Source: Nelumbo lutea (Eukaryota > Streptophyta > Magnoliopsida > Proteales > Nelumbonaceae). Taken from it: 64,000 nt of DNA. Positions 54,617 to 64,000 of this stretch are shown here, piece by piece. The notes below the pieces were generated by a model. That model ran no database searches, was not told the origin of the DNA, and saw nothing but the letters and a program-made list of their open reading frames with translations. The translations under genes were made by a program, and so were the position numbers. The stretch is taken from positions 56,508,422-56,572,421 of the forward strand of contig JAKGHH010000004.1 of the NCBI GenBank assembly GCA_022828595.1, written 5' to 3'. The stretch's first letter is position 1. Every line of letters begins with the position of its first letter.

Positions 54617-55984
54617 AATCTCGAATCTTGTGTCATAGAAACCAATTTGTTGGTAGCTTCTACGTCCTGGTGTATTGACTCCGGGGCTTTAACTCATGCA
54701 TGTAACTCACTATAGAGGTTCAAGGTAAGCAGAAGGCTGAGTGAAGGAGAAGAAACGCTTTAATTGGGTACTTCTGTAAGTGATGCAGCTGCGGCCATAG
54801 GAACTGTAGAGTTAGTTTTTAGAGATGGAATAATTGTACTTAAAGATTATCTTTATGTATAGAATTTAAGAAGAAATTCGATTTCTGTCTCAAAACTGTG
54901 TGCGGATGGATATTCTGTCTTCTTTAGTAATACGATTAATATCAAAAGAAACAATAAATTCATCGCATACAGGGAACTAGAGAATGGTCTCTATGTTCTA
55001 CATCATTTTCTAGAAACTAATATAGCCGAAACTATGTTGGCTGATATCCCCAAGAAAAGGGTCCGTGATACAGTTAATTCCACGTGCCTATGGCATTACC
55101 GACTTGGCCATATCAGTATTGATTGTATCACAAGGTTGGTAAAGGATGGTCCTTTGGATTTTCTAACTGTAGAAGATTTTCCCACATGTGAGCCTTGCCT
55201 TCAGGGTAAGATGACGAAATGGCCATTTAACAGTAAGCCTGAAAGATGTACAAGCACGCTTGACCTTATACATAGTGATGTATGTGGTCCCCTGAGTGTT
55301 CAGACTCGTAACCAGCATGTGTATTTCATCACATTTACCGATGATTATTCTCGGTATGGTTACGTGTACCTAATGAGACACAAGTCCGAATCCTTTGAAA
55401 AGTTCAAAGAGTTCAGACAAGGGGTCAAGAAACAATTAGGAGAGAAATTAAAGCCCTTTGATTGGATCAAGATGGCGAGTATCTCTTTGATGAATTCAGG
55501 GACTACTTGAAGGTCAACGGGATAGTATCACAGTTGGCTCCTCCTGCTACACCACAACTTAATGGTATTTCAGAGAGGAGGAATATGACCTTATTTGATA
55601 TGGTCTGATCACTTCTCATACACTCAGAGTTACCCACATCCTTTTGGGGTTACACATTAGAGATTGCGATATACGTGTTGAATCGGGTTCCAACCAAATC
55701 GGTTCCGAATACTCCATATGAACTTTGGACCGGAAAGAAACCAAGTGTCAGACACTTGAAGATTTGGGGTTGTCCTGCGCACGTATAAGAATGAGTGCGG
55801 ACAAATTGGAATCCAAGACCAGCCATTGCCTATTTGTAGGCTACCCCAAGGGCTTTGTGGGTTACCTATGACCCAAGTGAGCAGAAGGTGTTCTACAGTC
55901 GAAATGCACAATTCTTGGAAAGTGATTATATCCTGAACAATCATCGTTAGGAAGTTGTTCTTGATGATGAGAGCTCAGGGTCAG
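54617..55984 (+). pseudogene. Copia F protease, GAG-pre-integrase and integrase
   Basis: The protease active site WCIDSGALTHACNS (Asp codon 54677-54679) is intact. Frame 55034-55510 carries WHYRLGHISIDCITRL and CEPCLQGKMTKWPF (HHCC zinc site), IHSDVCGPLSVQTRNQ (first integrase Asp) and FTDDYSRYGYVYLMRHKSES. The second Asp region near 55465 is frameshifted. The catalytic Glu stretch appears near 55570 as ISERRNMTLFDMV. The C-terminal part (to about 55950) has the RVPTKSVPNTPYELWTGKKP-type sequence with stops. Confidence 0.9.
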
Positions 55985-57706
55985 TGGGAGGTGTTTCACA
56001 TGTTCCCAGTATTGACCAACCTAGAAGATCTATCTTGGTATCCAGACCACCAATCCGTTTTGGCTATGACCAGGATAGTAGTTACCTGGTGGAAGCCTTG
56101 ACTAGTGAGGATGATCCTGAGACTTGTGCGGAAGCTATGTTGAACATAGATTCCCTGAAGTGGGTGGATGCCATGAGAGCTAAGATGGACTCAATGGAGA
56201 CCAATGAAGTCTGGACTCTAGTAGATCTACCCCCCGGGGTAAAAACAATTGGTTACAAATGGATATATAAGAGGAAGAAGGGCCCCGATGGTAAGGTTGA
56301 GACCTACAAAGCTTGTCTAGTGGCAAAGGGGTAACTCAAAAAGAGGGCATCGATTATGAGGAAACATTTTCGCCCATGGCTATGCTTAAATCCATTAAGA
56401 TCCTGCTAGTTGTAACAACATACCATGACTACGAGATTTGGCAAATGGATGTCAAACCCTGAATGGAGATCATATTGAAAATATTTACATCCAACAACCG
56501 CAAGGTTTCATAGCTGTGGGTCAGGAATACATTGTATGTAAATTAAATAAATCCACATATGGAGTTAAGCAAACTTCTAGGAGTTGGAACATCTGGTTTG
56601 ACTCTACTGTAAAAATGTTTGACTTTGAGCAGAATCCAGATGAGCCCTGTGTTTATAAAAAGTCTAGTGGGGATAAGATTACATTTCTGGTTCTATATGT
56701 AGACGACATTCTACTCATTGGGAATGACGTAGGAATGTTGACTGCGGTGAAAGTATGGCTTTCACAGCAATTCTCCATGAAAAATCTTGGAGAAGCCTCC
56801 TATATACTGGGTCTTTGACTCTATAGAGATAGATCAAAGCTGATAATAGGATTATCCCAATCTGCTTACATTGACAAAATTGTCAAGAGATACAGCATGG
56901 AGAACTCCAAGAAAGGAAGTGTTCCTTTCAGGCATGGAGTCACTCTCTCCAAGAAGATGTCTCCCAAGACTTCTGAGGAGATTGAGGGCATGAAGGACGT
57001 TCCCTATGCCTCAGCCATAGAGAGCATCATGTATGCCATGCTATGCACTCGTCCTGACATTGCTCAGGCAGGGAGTGTGGTAAGCAAATTCTAGGCCAAC
57101 CCACGGCAAGAACACTGGACCGCTGTGAAAAATTTACTTAAGTACCTTTAAAGGACAAAAGAGTTTTGTCTGGTATTCGATGGTTGCAAACTACAAATCC
57201 ATGGGTATACTGATGCCAATTTCCAATTGGATCCAGATGATAGAAAGTCTACATCTAGGTATGTTTTCACGATAGGATCGTGTGCTGTTTGCTAGAAAAG
57301 CAGCAAACAGGGGTCCACGACAGACTCCACAACCGAAGTCGAATACATTGCCGCAAGTGAAGCTGCCAAGGAAGTCGTGTGGATGAAAAAGTTCATTCAC
57401 GAATTTGGAGTAGTTCCATCCAGCACATCACCCATCCCATTGATGTGTGACAACAATGGGGCGATTGCTCAAGATAAGGAGCCACGAGCCCACTCAAAAT
57501 CGAAGCACATCGAGAGGAAGTACTACGTACTGCGGGAGATTGTTGGTAGAGGGGATGTCCTGATTCAGAGGGTAGCTTCAGCGGAGAATGTAGTAAACCC
57601 ATTGACTAAGCCACTGACACAGAAAGTGTTTGAGAGACACGTGGAAAGTATGGGACTCCGACTTATAGCAGATTGGACCTTAGTACAAGTGGGAGTTGTT
57701 AGATAG
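55984..57706 (+). pseudogene. Copia F reverse transcriptase–RNase H
   Basis: Frame 55984-56334 spans IGYKWIYKRKKGPDGKVETY. A frameshift at about 56332 is followed by the IDYEETFSPMAMLKSIKILL and QMDV (first catalytic Asp) region, then a stop. Frame 56438-56818 has NIYIQQPQGFIAVGQEYIVC and FLVLYVDDILLIGNDVGMLT (catalytic Asp pair). Frame 56897-57094 has VPFRHGVTLSKKMSPKTSEE and MYAMLCTRPDIAQAGSVVSK. RNase H ends in 57377-57706 with PLMCDNNGAIAQDKEPRAHS and KHIERKYYVLREIVGRGDVL. The element's stop at 57704-57706 lies just inside the LTR. Confidence 0.92.
57686..57696 (+). promoter_or_regulatory. Copia F polypurine tract
   Basis: CAAGTGGGAGT directly before TGTTAG of the 3' LTR. The same tract appears, complemented, beside the Copia G LTR (61744-61755). 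Confidence 0.85.
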
Positions 57707-59614
57707 TTGTATGCCCTTAGCTCCAATAAGAATGATGTACACTATGACATTTATTGTAAATGAAGAAATTACATATTTGATTCATGTTCTTGTGGTGTGT
57801 TTCTATGTAATACCCTTAAACTGGACACTTATGAGACTTGTGTTAGTTTAGAATCTTCACAACCGTTGGATAAGTCTGGGGAGATTTATCTTGCCAAGGC
57901 TAACATTGGTGTGCTGCCAAATGTTGGGGTGGCCTGTCTTAGTCACCAGGGTGAGACCTGAGGCACATGCAGTGTAGGTTTACTTGAAACCCTGAACTGG
58001 ACCAGATTTCTAGTGTTGCCCTGGACCTTGGAGATTGATGGGAAAAACTGGAAAGTTACACCTGACCCCTAGACTCGATTATAATATTGCACTAGCTGTC
58101 GGATTGGACTATCTTTGATATGTCAATCAGTGAGATCCTTAGAGGGGTCAAAACTTGGGTATGTTGGGACAACCTGAGAATTCATCTGAGTGGGGTGATC
58201 ATAGAGACAGGATCAGCCCCTTTGTTGGACAAAGGTAATGATCGGAGATGCACTCTCTCTGATGGAAACCAAGACTGTCGGTAGCCAATTTCAATCATTG
58301 AAATTTGTTTTGCAAAATATATTTTATATACAGATATAAATATATATATATATATATTTATTTATTTATTTATATCTGTATTATGGTTTCAAAATGTTTG
58401 CAAAAAGTTTTAATTCCCGAGATCCATGTGAGTAGAGAGTGCAACACTGTTCCTTGCAGCCAAATGAGAGGTCATCTCTTGTCGGGCAGTGTATGATCAT
58501 TATGGGCATAGAGGTTAACTATAAGACCATTGAGGGTAATACCTGCTAGGCTAATCTTGCATCTGCCCACAGTCCTTGGGTTTTTATAAGGTGGCTTGGC
58601 CCAGGGACCACTTAGTATAAGTGTTGGACCCATTAGGAGCCCATGAGATGGGCTTAGGGGGTACACTATCCATAACAGTGTATTTGGCCAAGCCTTGTAA
58701 CAAAAGCTTGGCTGAACCTATGTGGCTGATGTGTAAATCAATGTTTGGGTCTCATGCCATATAAAGAAGCCCAATGAGGCAGCAGTTTGGAAGCATACTA
58801 AGCACTAAGACTTCATGGACCTAAAGCCCATTTCGAACTGGGCTGATTTGATCATTTAAATTAAGGGGTGGATCTGAGATTAGATTAGCAGATAGGATAG
58901 GGTCTTTACCCTATCCACTCAGAGAGTCTAGATCTAAATGAGATTTAGATCTGGAAACCTCCTAATAAGATTAGGAGAGGGTTGATCTAATCTGCAGATT
59001 AGATAAGGGTCTATCCTTATCACTTAAAGGGAATTTAGATCCAAATATGATATGGATCAACAACTCCTAATGGGATTAGGAGCTGATCCCTTTAAGGTTA
59101 TAAAAGGAGGAGGGGGCGGCAGCCTCTTAGATGATCACATCCTCAATTTCAGAGCTAGAGTTACAGAAGAGAGAACATAGCATCCAGTGAGACTATGCTA
59201 TTTTCTCCTTGCTGCCTCCTTCCTGCCGCCGCCATAACTGCCAGTTCGATCTCCTCTTCAAGTAGGAGTGATCAAGATCAGATCTTGGTATCAGCCTTTG
59301 GGGAAAGGCTGATCTGAAGTTGTGCTCGCAGCCTCCAGCAAATTCTTGTGAAGGGTTCAGTTCGTTGGACAAGCACTGTTGATTCTGCTCCAACATTCAC
59401 TGTGTCATCTCCAGTGGGAGTAGTATTTAGAGTCTCTCTCCTGCTTCTGGTTTCATATTTGGTTCGATTTATGGTTCAAGATTGATCCTTGAAAATGCAG
59501 ATTTTGTAAAACAGGGAATGTGATTCCCAAATGAGGGGAGAGGAAATTTTTGAAATTTCGCCTAACCTTCTTGCAGGGTTCGGCCATCCATATGATGGAT
59601 CTCTCACTCCTTCA
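57697..59614 (+). repeat. Copia F 3' LTR (1918 bp)
   Basis: TGTTAGATAGTTGTATGCCC ... CTCACTCCTTCA. It carries the family landmarks, including the TA-rich tract (58320-58380) and the ATCCATATGATGGAT palindromic word near the end (59585-59600). It is 100-170 bp longer than the two plus-strand solo LTRs, mostly within the region 58850-59200. Confidence 0.93.
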
Positions 59615-59953
59615 ACACCAACTTCCTAGTTTTCCCCAAAATTTACACAGAGACCCTTAGACGCCACAACATTGAATTTAACTGGGTAATGGGCACATCT
59701 TGACTATTCTAAGGCCAAAAATACCCCTAAATTGATGTCCTTAAGGCATCAAAATGCAGAGTTATCAGTAATCTCTACAAATGGTGCAAATGTCATGAAA
59801 TGCCAAAATGAAGGGTTAATTATGTAGCTTGAATAGAGATTATTTCAGTAATCATAAGTCCCTCAAAGCAGGACTGAGTAGAAAAACAAATTCATCAAAG
59901 AGGGGTTATGAAGAATGCAAATTGTCATTGTAAACCCCAAACAATGGCAATGA
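59615..59953. other. Spacer between the facing LTRs of Copia F and Copia G
   Basis: 339 bp without coding sequence. The part at about 59693-59772 (gggcacatcttgactattct...) recurs almost exactly inside the partial LTR at 63839-63920. Confidence 0.75.
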
Positions 59954-61743
59954 TGGAAGGTTAGGATCCATCATATGGATGGTCGAACCATGATAGATGG
60001 ATGGGCAAATTTTCAAAAATTTTCTTAACCTTCTAGGAATCTAATTCCCCGCAATTCAAAAAACAACATTTTTTTTGGATTGATCTTGCACTGAAACTGG
60101 ATCTGATTTGAAACAAAAACAAGAGAGAGATGTATACCTGATATGAATTCCACAAGTGTAGCTCGCAGGGTGGAAGTTCACGCCTAAATCAGTCCCTAAA
60201 ACCAGCTTCCACTAAAGATGGCATAGCTTGAAGTTGAAACTGGTTCAGCAACGCATCTTTCAAAAAAACTGCAAACCAACTCATTGTATCGAATTGGGGA
60301 GGTGAGCACGAATTTTCTCTATATTATTATTGCAAAGATCAGAGAAAGAATTGATCCTTATCAGTCCCAAAAGGTGAGGTCAAACTAGGGTTTCTTGGGT
60401 GGCAAGAGAAAAGGAGAGAGAGCATAATTTGTAGTCTTCTTTAGCACTTTGCCCTCTTCTTCTTTTATCCTTTATGGAGCACTTCTCCTAATCAAATTAG
60501 GAGATTTATCCAAATCTTTATTTGGATCTGGACTCTATCAAGGGATAGGTCTTATCCTCTTAAGAGAATGGGTGCTCCATTCTCATCTCCAAACCCAGAT
60601 TCGCCCATGTCACATGACAGCTGAACACCTTAATTAATCATATTAATTATGGGATTTAGGCCCATTAGCTATATGGCTCACAACACCAAGAGTATTTCTT
60701 GGCTAATTTAGGTTTGATTTGTATGGTGTGAGACCCCACAATGACCTCACATAAGACCACATGGGTTCGGCCTAGCCTCTGTAAAAGGCCTGGCCGAATT
60801 CACTGCTATATGCAATGAACCCTTAAGCACATCTCTATCGGCTCAAAATGGGCCCAAAATTTACAGTTAAATGATCCTTGAATCCAACCATCCTATGAAG
60901 ACCCAAGGATAATGGACTTAAGTAAGATATATCCCATTAGGTAATCTACCCTTAATGGTCTCTTACACTTAACCTCTCAGTGCACAATGATCAAACACTG
61001 CCCGACAGGGAAGGATCTCTCCCTTGGCTGCAAGGTGCAGTGTCACACTCTCTGCTTGGATGGATTTCAATAATTAAACCTCTTGCAAACACTTTTTCTT
61101 AAAACATTATAAATATATATCATATAAATATATTTTTCAAAACCAAATCTCAAACACAGTTGAAATCCAGTAACGACAATTTAGGTTTCCATCAGAGTGT
61201 AGTCCCGATCATTCACTTTGTCCGGTAAAAGGGTCAATTCTATCACTATGATCACCCACTCAGATGAATTCTCAGACTGCCCCAACATACCTAGATTTTG
61301 ACCCTCAAAGGATCTCAATGATTAGTATATCAAAAACAACCCAATCTGACACCTAGTGCAATACCATAATCAAGTCTAGGGGTTATGTGTTATTTTCCGG
61401 TTTTGCTCATCAATCTCCAAGGTCCAGGGCATAATTGAAAAATGGTCTGGGTTCAGTGTTTTAACCAAACACACACTACATGTGCTTCGGGTCTTACCCT
61501 AGTAGCTAAGACAAGCTGCCCCAACTTCTTTGGCAACACATAAGTGTCAGCCTTGGTAGGATAAATTCCCCAAGTTTATCCAATGGGGTAAATTCACACG
61601 AGTCTCATAAGTGTCCAGTTTAAGGGGTAAATTCACAGAAGCATACTAATATTAACATGAAACAATAATGTACTTTTATTCATTTACAATAAATGTATCT
61701 GTACATCAATCTGATTGGAGCTAAGGGCATACACTATCTAACA
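59954..61743 (-). repeat. Copia G 3' LTR (1790 bp, minus strand)
   Basis: Reads TGTTAGATAGTGTATGCCCT on the minus strand from 61743 and ends near 59954 (complement of tggaagg). It is the same family as 57697-59614 in opposite orientation. The bases just outside (aatga) cannot be matched to a partner because the other LTR is lost. Confidence 0.9.
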
Positions 61744-61755
61744 ACTCCCACTTGC

Positions 61756-63130
61756 ACTTAGGTCCAATCGGGTACAAGCCTTAGTCTCATATTTTCAACG
61801 TGTTTCTCAAACACTTTATGTGTCAGTGGATTAGTCAATGGGTCTGCACATTCTCCACTGATGCTACTTTTTGAATCTAGATGTCCCATCTACCAATAAT
61901 CTCTCGTAGTATGTGATACTTCCTCTCAGTGTGCTTAGACTTCGAAATGACTCCAATGTTGTCGCACAACATTGGAATGGGTGATGTATTGGATGGAACA
62001 ACTCCTAATTCATGGATGAATTTCTTCATCCATACTACTTCCTTGGTAGTTTCACTTGAGACAATATATTCGGCCTCGGTCATGGAATTTGCTATGTACC
62101 CTTGTTTCCTGCTTTTCCAACTAACTACATAGGACCCCATCGTGAAGATGTAGACTTTCTATCATTTGGGTCAAACTGAAAGTTAGCATCAGTATACCTA
62201 ACCATCTATAGTGAGCGACCATTGAAAACAAGACAATAGTCTTTAGTCCTTCGTAAGTACTTCAATATGTTTTTCACAACAGTTCAATCCTCATGTCTAG
62301 GGTTAGATTGGTATCTACTTACCACAGTCACAGCCAGAGTAATGTTTGACCAAGTGCACAACATGGCATATATTATGCTCCCTACGACTGAGGCATAGGG
62401 AACCTCTCTCATGCCCTCAATCTCCTCAGAGGTCTTAGGTGACATTCCTTTGGAGAGAGTGACCCCATGCCTAAAAGGAACGAATCCCTTCATGGAGTTC
62501 TTCGTATTGTACTTGTTGATGATCTTGTCAATGTAAGTAGATTGAAATAATCGTATTATCCTTTTTTATCTATCTCTATAGAGTTGAAGTCCTAAGATAT
62601 AGGAGGCTTCTCCAAGATCTTTCATGGAGAATTGTTGTGAAATCCAATCCTTAACCATAGTTAACATTCCTACATCATTCCCAATGAGTAGAATGTCATC
62701 TATATATAGAATCATAAAAGTAACCTTTTCTCCCACAATCTTTTTGTAAACATAGGGTTCATTTGGATTCTGCTCAAAGTCAAATTGTTTGACCGTTGAG
62801 TCAAATTGGATGTTCCAACTTCTGGAAGCTTGCTTCAACCCATAAATGGACCCGTTCAGTTTACATATCATGTGTTCCTGATCCGAGGCAACAAAGCCTT
62901 GCGGTTGTTGCATATAGATATCTTCAGTAAGATCTCCATTCATAAATGCTATTTTGACATCCATATGTCATATTTCATAGTCATAGTGTGTAACTATCTA
63001 ATAGAATATGTATGAATTTGAGCATGGCCATAGGCGAAAAGGTTCATCATAATTGAATCCTTCTTTTCGAGTGTACCATACGCTACAAGCCGAGCTTTGT
63101 AGGTCTCAACCTTTCCATTAGGGCCCTTCT
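61756..63130 (-). pseudogene. Copia G RT–RNase H remnants
   Basis: RT frame 62964-62566: MDVKIAFMNGDLTEDIYMQQ (first catalytic Asp), ICKLNGSIYGLKQASRSWNI and FMILYIDDILLIGNDVGMLT; the palm motif is YIDD, an allowed variant. Frame 62493-62284 holds VPYASVVGSIIYAMLCTWSN. RNase H (62140-61877) holds VVSWKSRKQGYIANSMTEAE, then PIPMLCDNIGVISKSKHTER. In that RNase H the segment equal to AQSKEPRAH of relatives is missing. The frame upstream of 62964 is broken. The RKKGPNGKVETYKA region marks the break at 63117. Confidence 0.9.
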
Positions 63131-63136
63131 TCTTCT

Positions 63137-63540
63137 TGTAGTGTAGGGATGGGAAATCCATCATATGGATGGCCGGACCTTGTAGGAAGGTTGGGGCAAA
63201 TTTTCAAAATTTTTTTTCTCCCATCTGGGAATTGTATTCCCAATTTAGAAAATTGCATTTTCAAGGTTCGTTCTTGTAAACAAACCAAACCAAGTCTGAA
63301 ACTAAGATTAGGGAGAGGTATACCTAATACAAAATCGATGCAAAAATGCTCCTCCCAATGCAGGTGTTCACACCCAAAGAGTGTACCAAATCCTCCCTCC
63401 ATTGAAGATGACATAGCTTAGGATGAGGCAGGGTCAACAAGTAGTTCTTCAACAAGAGCCTCTAATTCTTCAGCAAGAATCGAATGGGGTAGTGAGCATA
63501 GCTTCAAAATTGTTTCTTCTAACAAGAAAAAATATCAAGA
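63137..63540 (-). repeat. Partial long-family LTR, minus strand
   Basis: The 3' part of an LTR (complement of ...ccatatgatggat...), with gatccatcatatggatggc-like sequence at 63155-63175 and the ggtgttcacacccaaagagtg block near 63365. It interrupts Copia G RT coding sequence and stops at about 63540 without reaching the LTR start. Confidence 0.8.
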
Positions 63541-64000
63541 TCAAATCTTGTTTCCAATTAGCTTGATGTATCTTTTGACATTTATTGTAAATGAATAAAA
63601 TACATAATTGATTCATGTCATTATGGTGTGTTTCTATGTAATACCCTTAAACTTGACACTTATGAGACTCGTGTTAGTTTAGAATCTTCACAGCCTTTGG
63701 ATAAATCTGGGGAGATTTATCCTGCCAAGGCTGACACTGATGTACCGCTAAATTGGTTGGGGTGGCTTGTCTCAGCCGCTAGGGTGAGACTTGAGGTACA
63801 TGTAGTGTGGGTTTTCTTGAAACCCTGAACTGGACCAAGAGGGCACATCTTGACTATTCTAAGGATGAAAATACCCTTGAATTGATGCCATTAAGGCATC
63901 AAAATGTAGAGTTATCAGTTGGGATAGTCCGAGAATTCACCTGAGTGGGTTATCATAGTGATAGGATCAGCCCCTTTGTCGAACAAAGTGAATGATCAGG
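63541..64000 (+). repeat. Partial long-family LTR, plus strand, with an 83 bp replaced segment
   Basis: From about 63570 (tgacatttattgtaaatg) the plus-strand LTR sequence runs to the window's end, lacking its first 40-50 bp. At 63839-63920 it carries a segment matching 59693-59772 in place of about 180 bp present in other copies (compare 57998-58166). After the patch, normal LTR sequence resumes (tgggatagtccgagaattca). The join at about 63540-63570 is head-to-head with the preceding minus-strand LTR fragment. Confidence 0.82.

Larger units (their letters stand above)
54600..59614 (+). mobile_element. Copia F: 5'-truncated long-LTR Copia element, plus strand
   Basis: Protease (from about 54617), GAG-pre-integrase, integrase, RT and RNase H are followed by a PPT and a 1918 bp 3' LTR (57697-59614). 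Gag and the 5' LTR are missing. The protein motifs and long LTR resemble the Angela/BARE-type Copia lineage (inference from memory of those families). The frames are interrupted about six times. It faces Copia G, with which it forms a large inverted repeat. Confidence 0.9.
59954..63136 (-). mobile_element. Copia G: truncated long-LTR Copia element, minus strand
   Basis: The 3' LTR (59954-61743), the PPT (complement of actcccacttgc, 61744-61755), RNase H and RT remnants up to the RT N-terminus, where the sequence breaks at 63131-63137 into another LTR fragment. It is a close relative of Copia F (shared KGFVPFRHGVTLSKGMSPKT and MDVKIAFMNGDLTEDIYMQQ motifs). It lies as a mirror image of Copia F. 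Confidence 0.9.

Noticed and set aside
1..64000. CRISPR arrays, bacterial operons, phage or toxin systems
   Set aside because: Nothing of the kind is present; spliced exons and plant retroelements show nuclear plant DNA, and the tandem repeats are minisatellites without spacer structure.

Overview
This is nuclear DNA of a flowering plant with a large, repeat-rich genome. The evidence is GT–AG spliced exons of a plant SWI/SNF-type gene, several lineages of Copia LTR retrotransposons, plant RNase H-bearing LINEs, and hAT-like non-autonomous DNA elements. The sequence does not fix the species; a dicot or a basal lineage with long TE-filled introns is my guess. I see no bacterial, plastid or CRISPR features.

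The only host gene I can support is the 3' part of a plus-strand SNF2/RING helicase gene of the Arabidopsis CHR27/CHR28 type. Its exons are 13905-14120, 18449-19045, 19347-19556 and a terminal 34-codon exon at 47986-48090. All four are phase 0 and open. They encode the end of the SNF2 N-lobe region, a C3HC4 RING finger (itself split by a 4.3 kb intron), the complete helicase C domain and the conserved C-terminal tail. The final intron is 28,429 bp. The intron before 13905 is at least 13.9 kb, because its donor lies to the left of the window.

Almost everything else is transposable-element debris, much of it inside those introns. (1) 1-6710: a minus-strand LINE (ORF1-like, endonuclease, RT, zf-RVT, RNase H) cut by a 1.95 kb solo LTR with a perfect 5 bp target duplication, then the 3' end of a plus-strand LINE. 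(2) 7941-13674: a full-length minus-strand Copia with both LTRs, PBS and PPT, but inactivated. (3) 14121-18448: fragments of a Copia, a LINE and a hAT-like element. (4) 19557-47985, the giant intron: a Copia remnant carrying two DNA elements with target duplications; a plus-strand LINE split by another solo LTR; a truncated Copia; a Copia 5' end fused to LINE sequence; another LINE 5' end; a second full-length Copia (37185-43309) with 5 bp target duplications; a 60 bp-arm hairpin; minisatellite and tandem duplications. (5) 48091-64000, downstream of the gene: a terminal-inverted-repeat element split by a solo LTR, then two related long-LTR Copia elements lying 3' end to 3' end as a large inverted repeat, then a scrambled LTR junction.

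One long LTR family (about 1.75-1.95 kb, TG...CTTCA) occurs seven times and ties the window together. Three copies are solo LTRs, two are 3' LTRs of the facing elements, and two are partial. The protein remnants beside them resemble the Angela/BARE-type Copia lineage (inference). The most interesting idea is regulatory: in Arabidopsis, CHR27/CHR28 are linked to transcriptional silencing, and here the gene's own last exon sits behind 28 kb of TE sequence.
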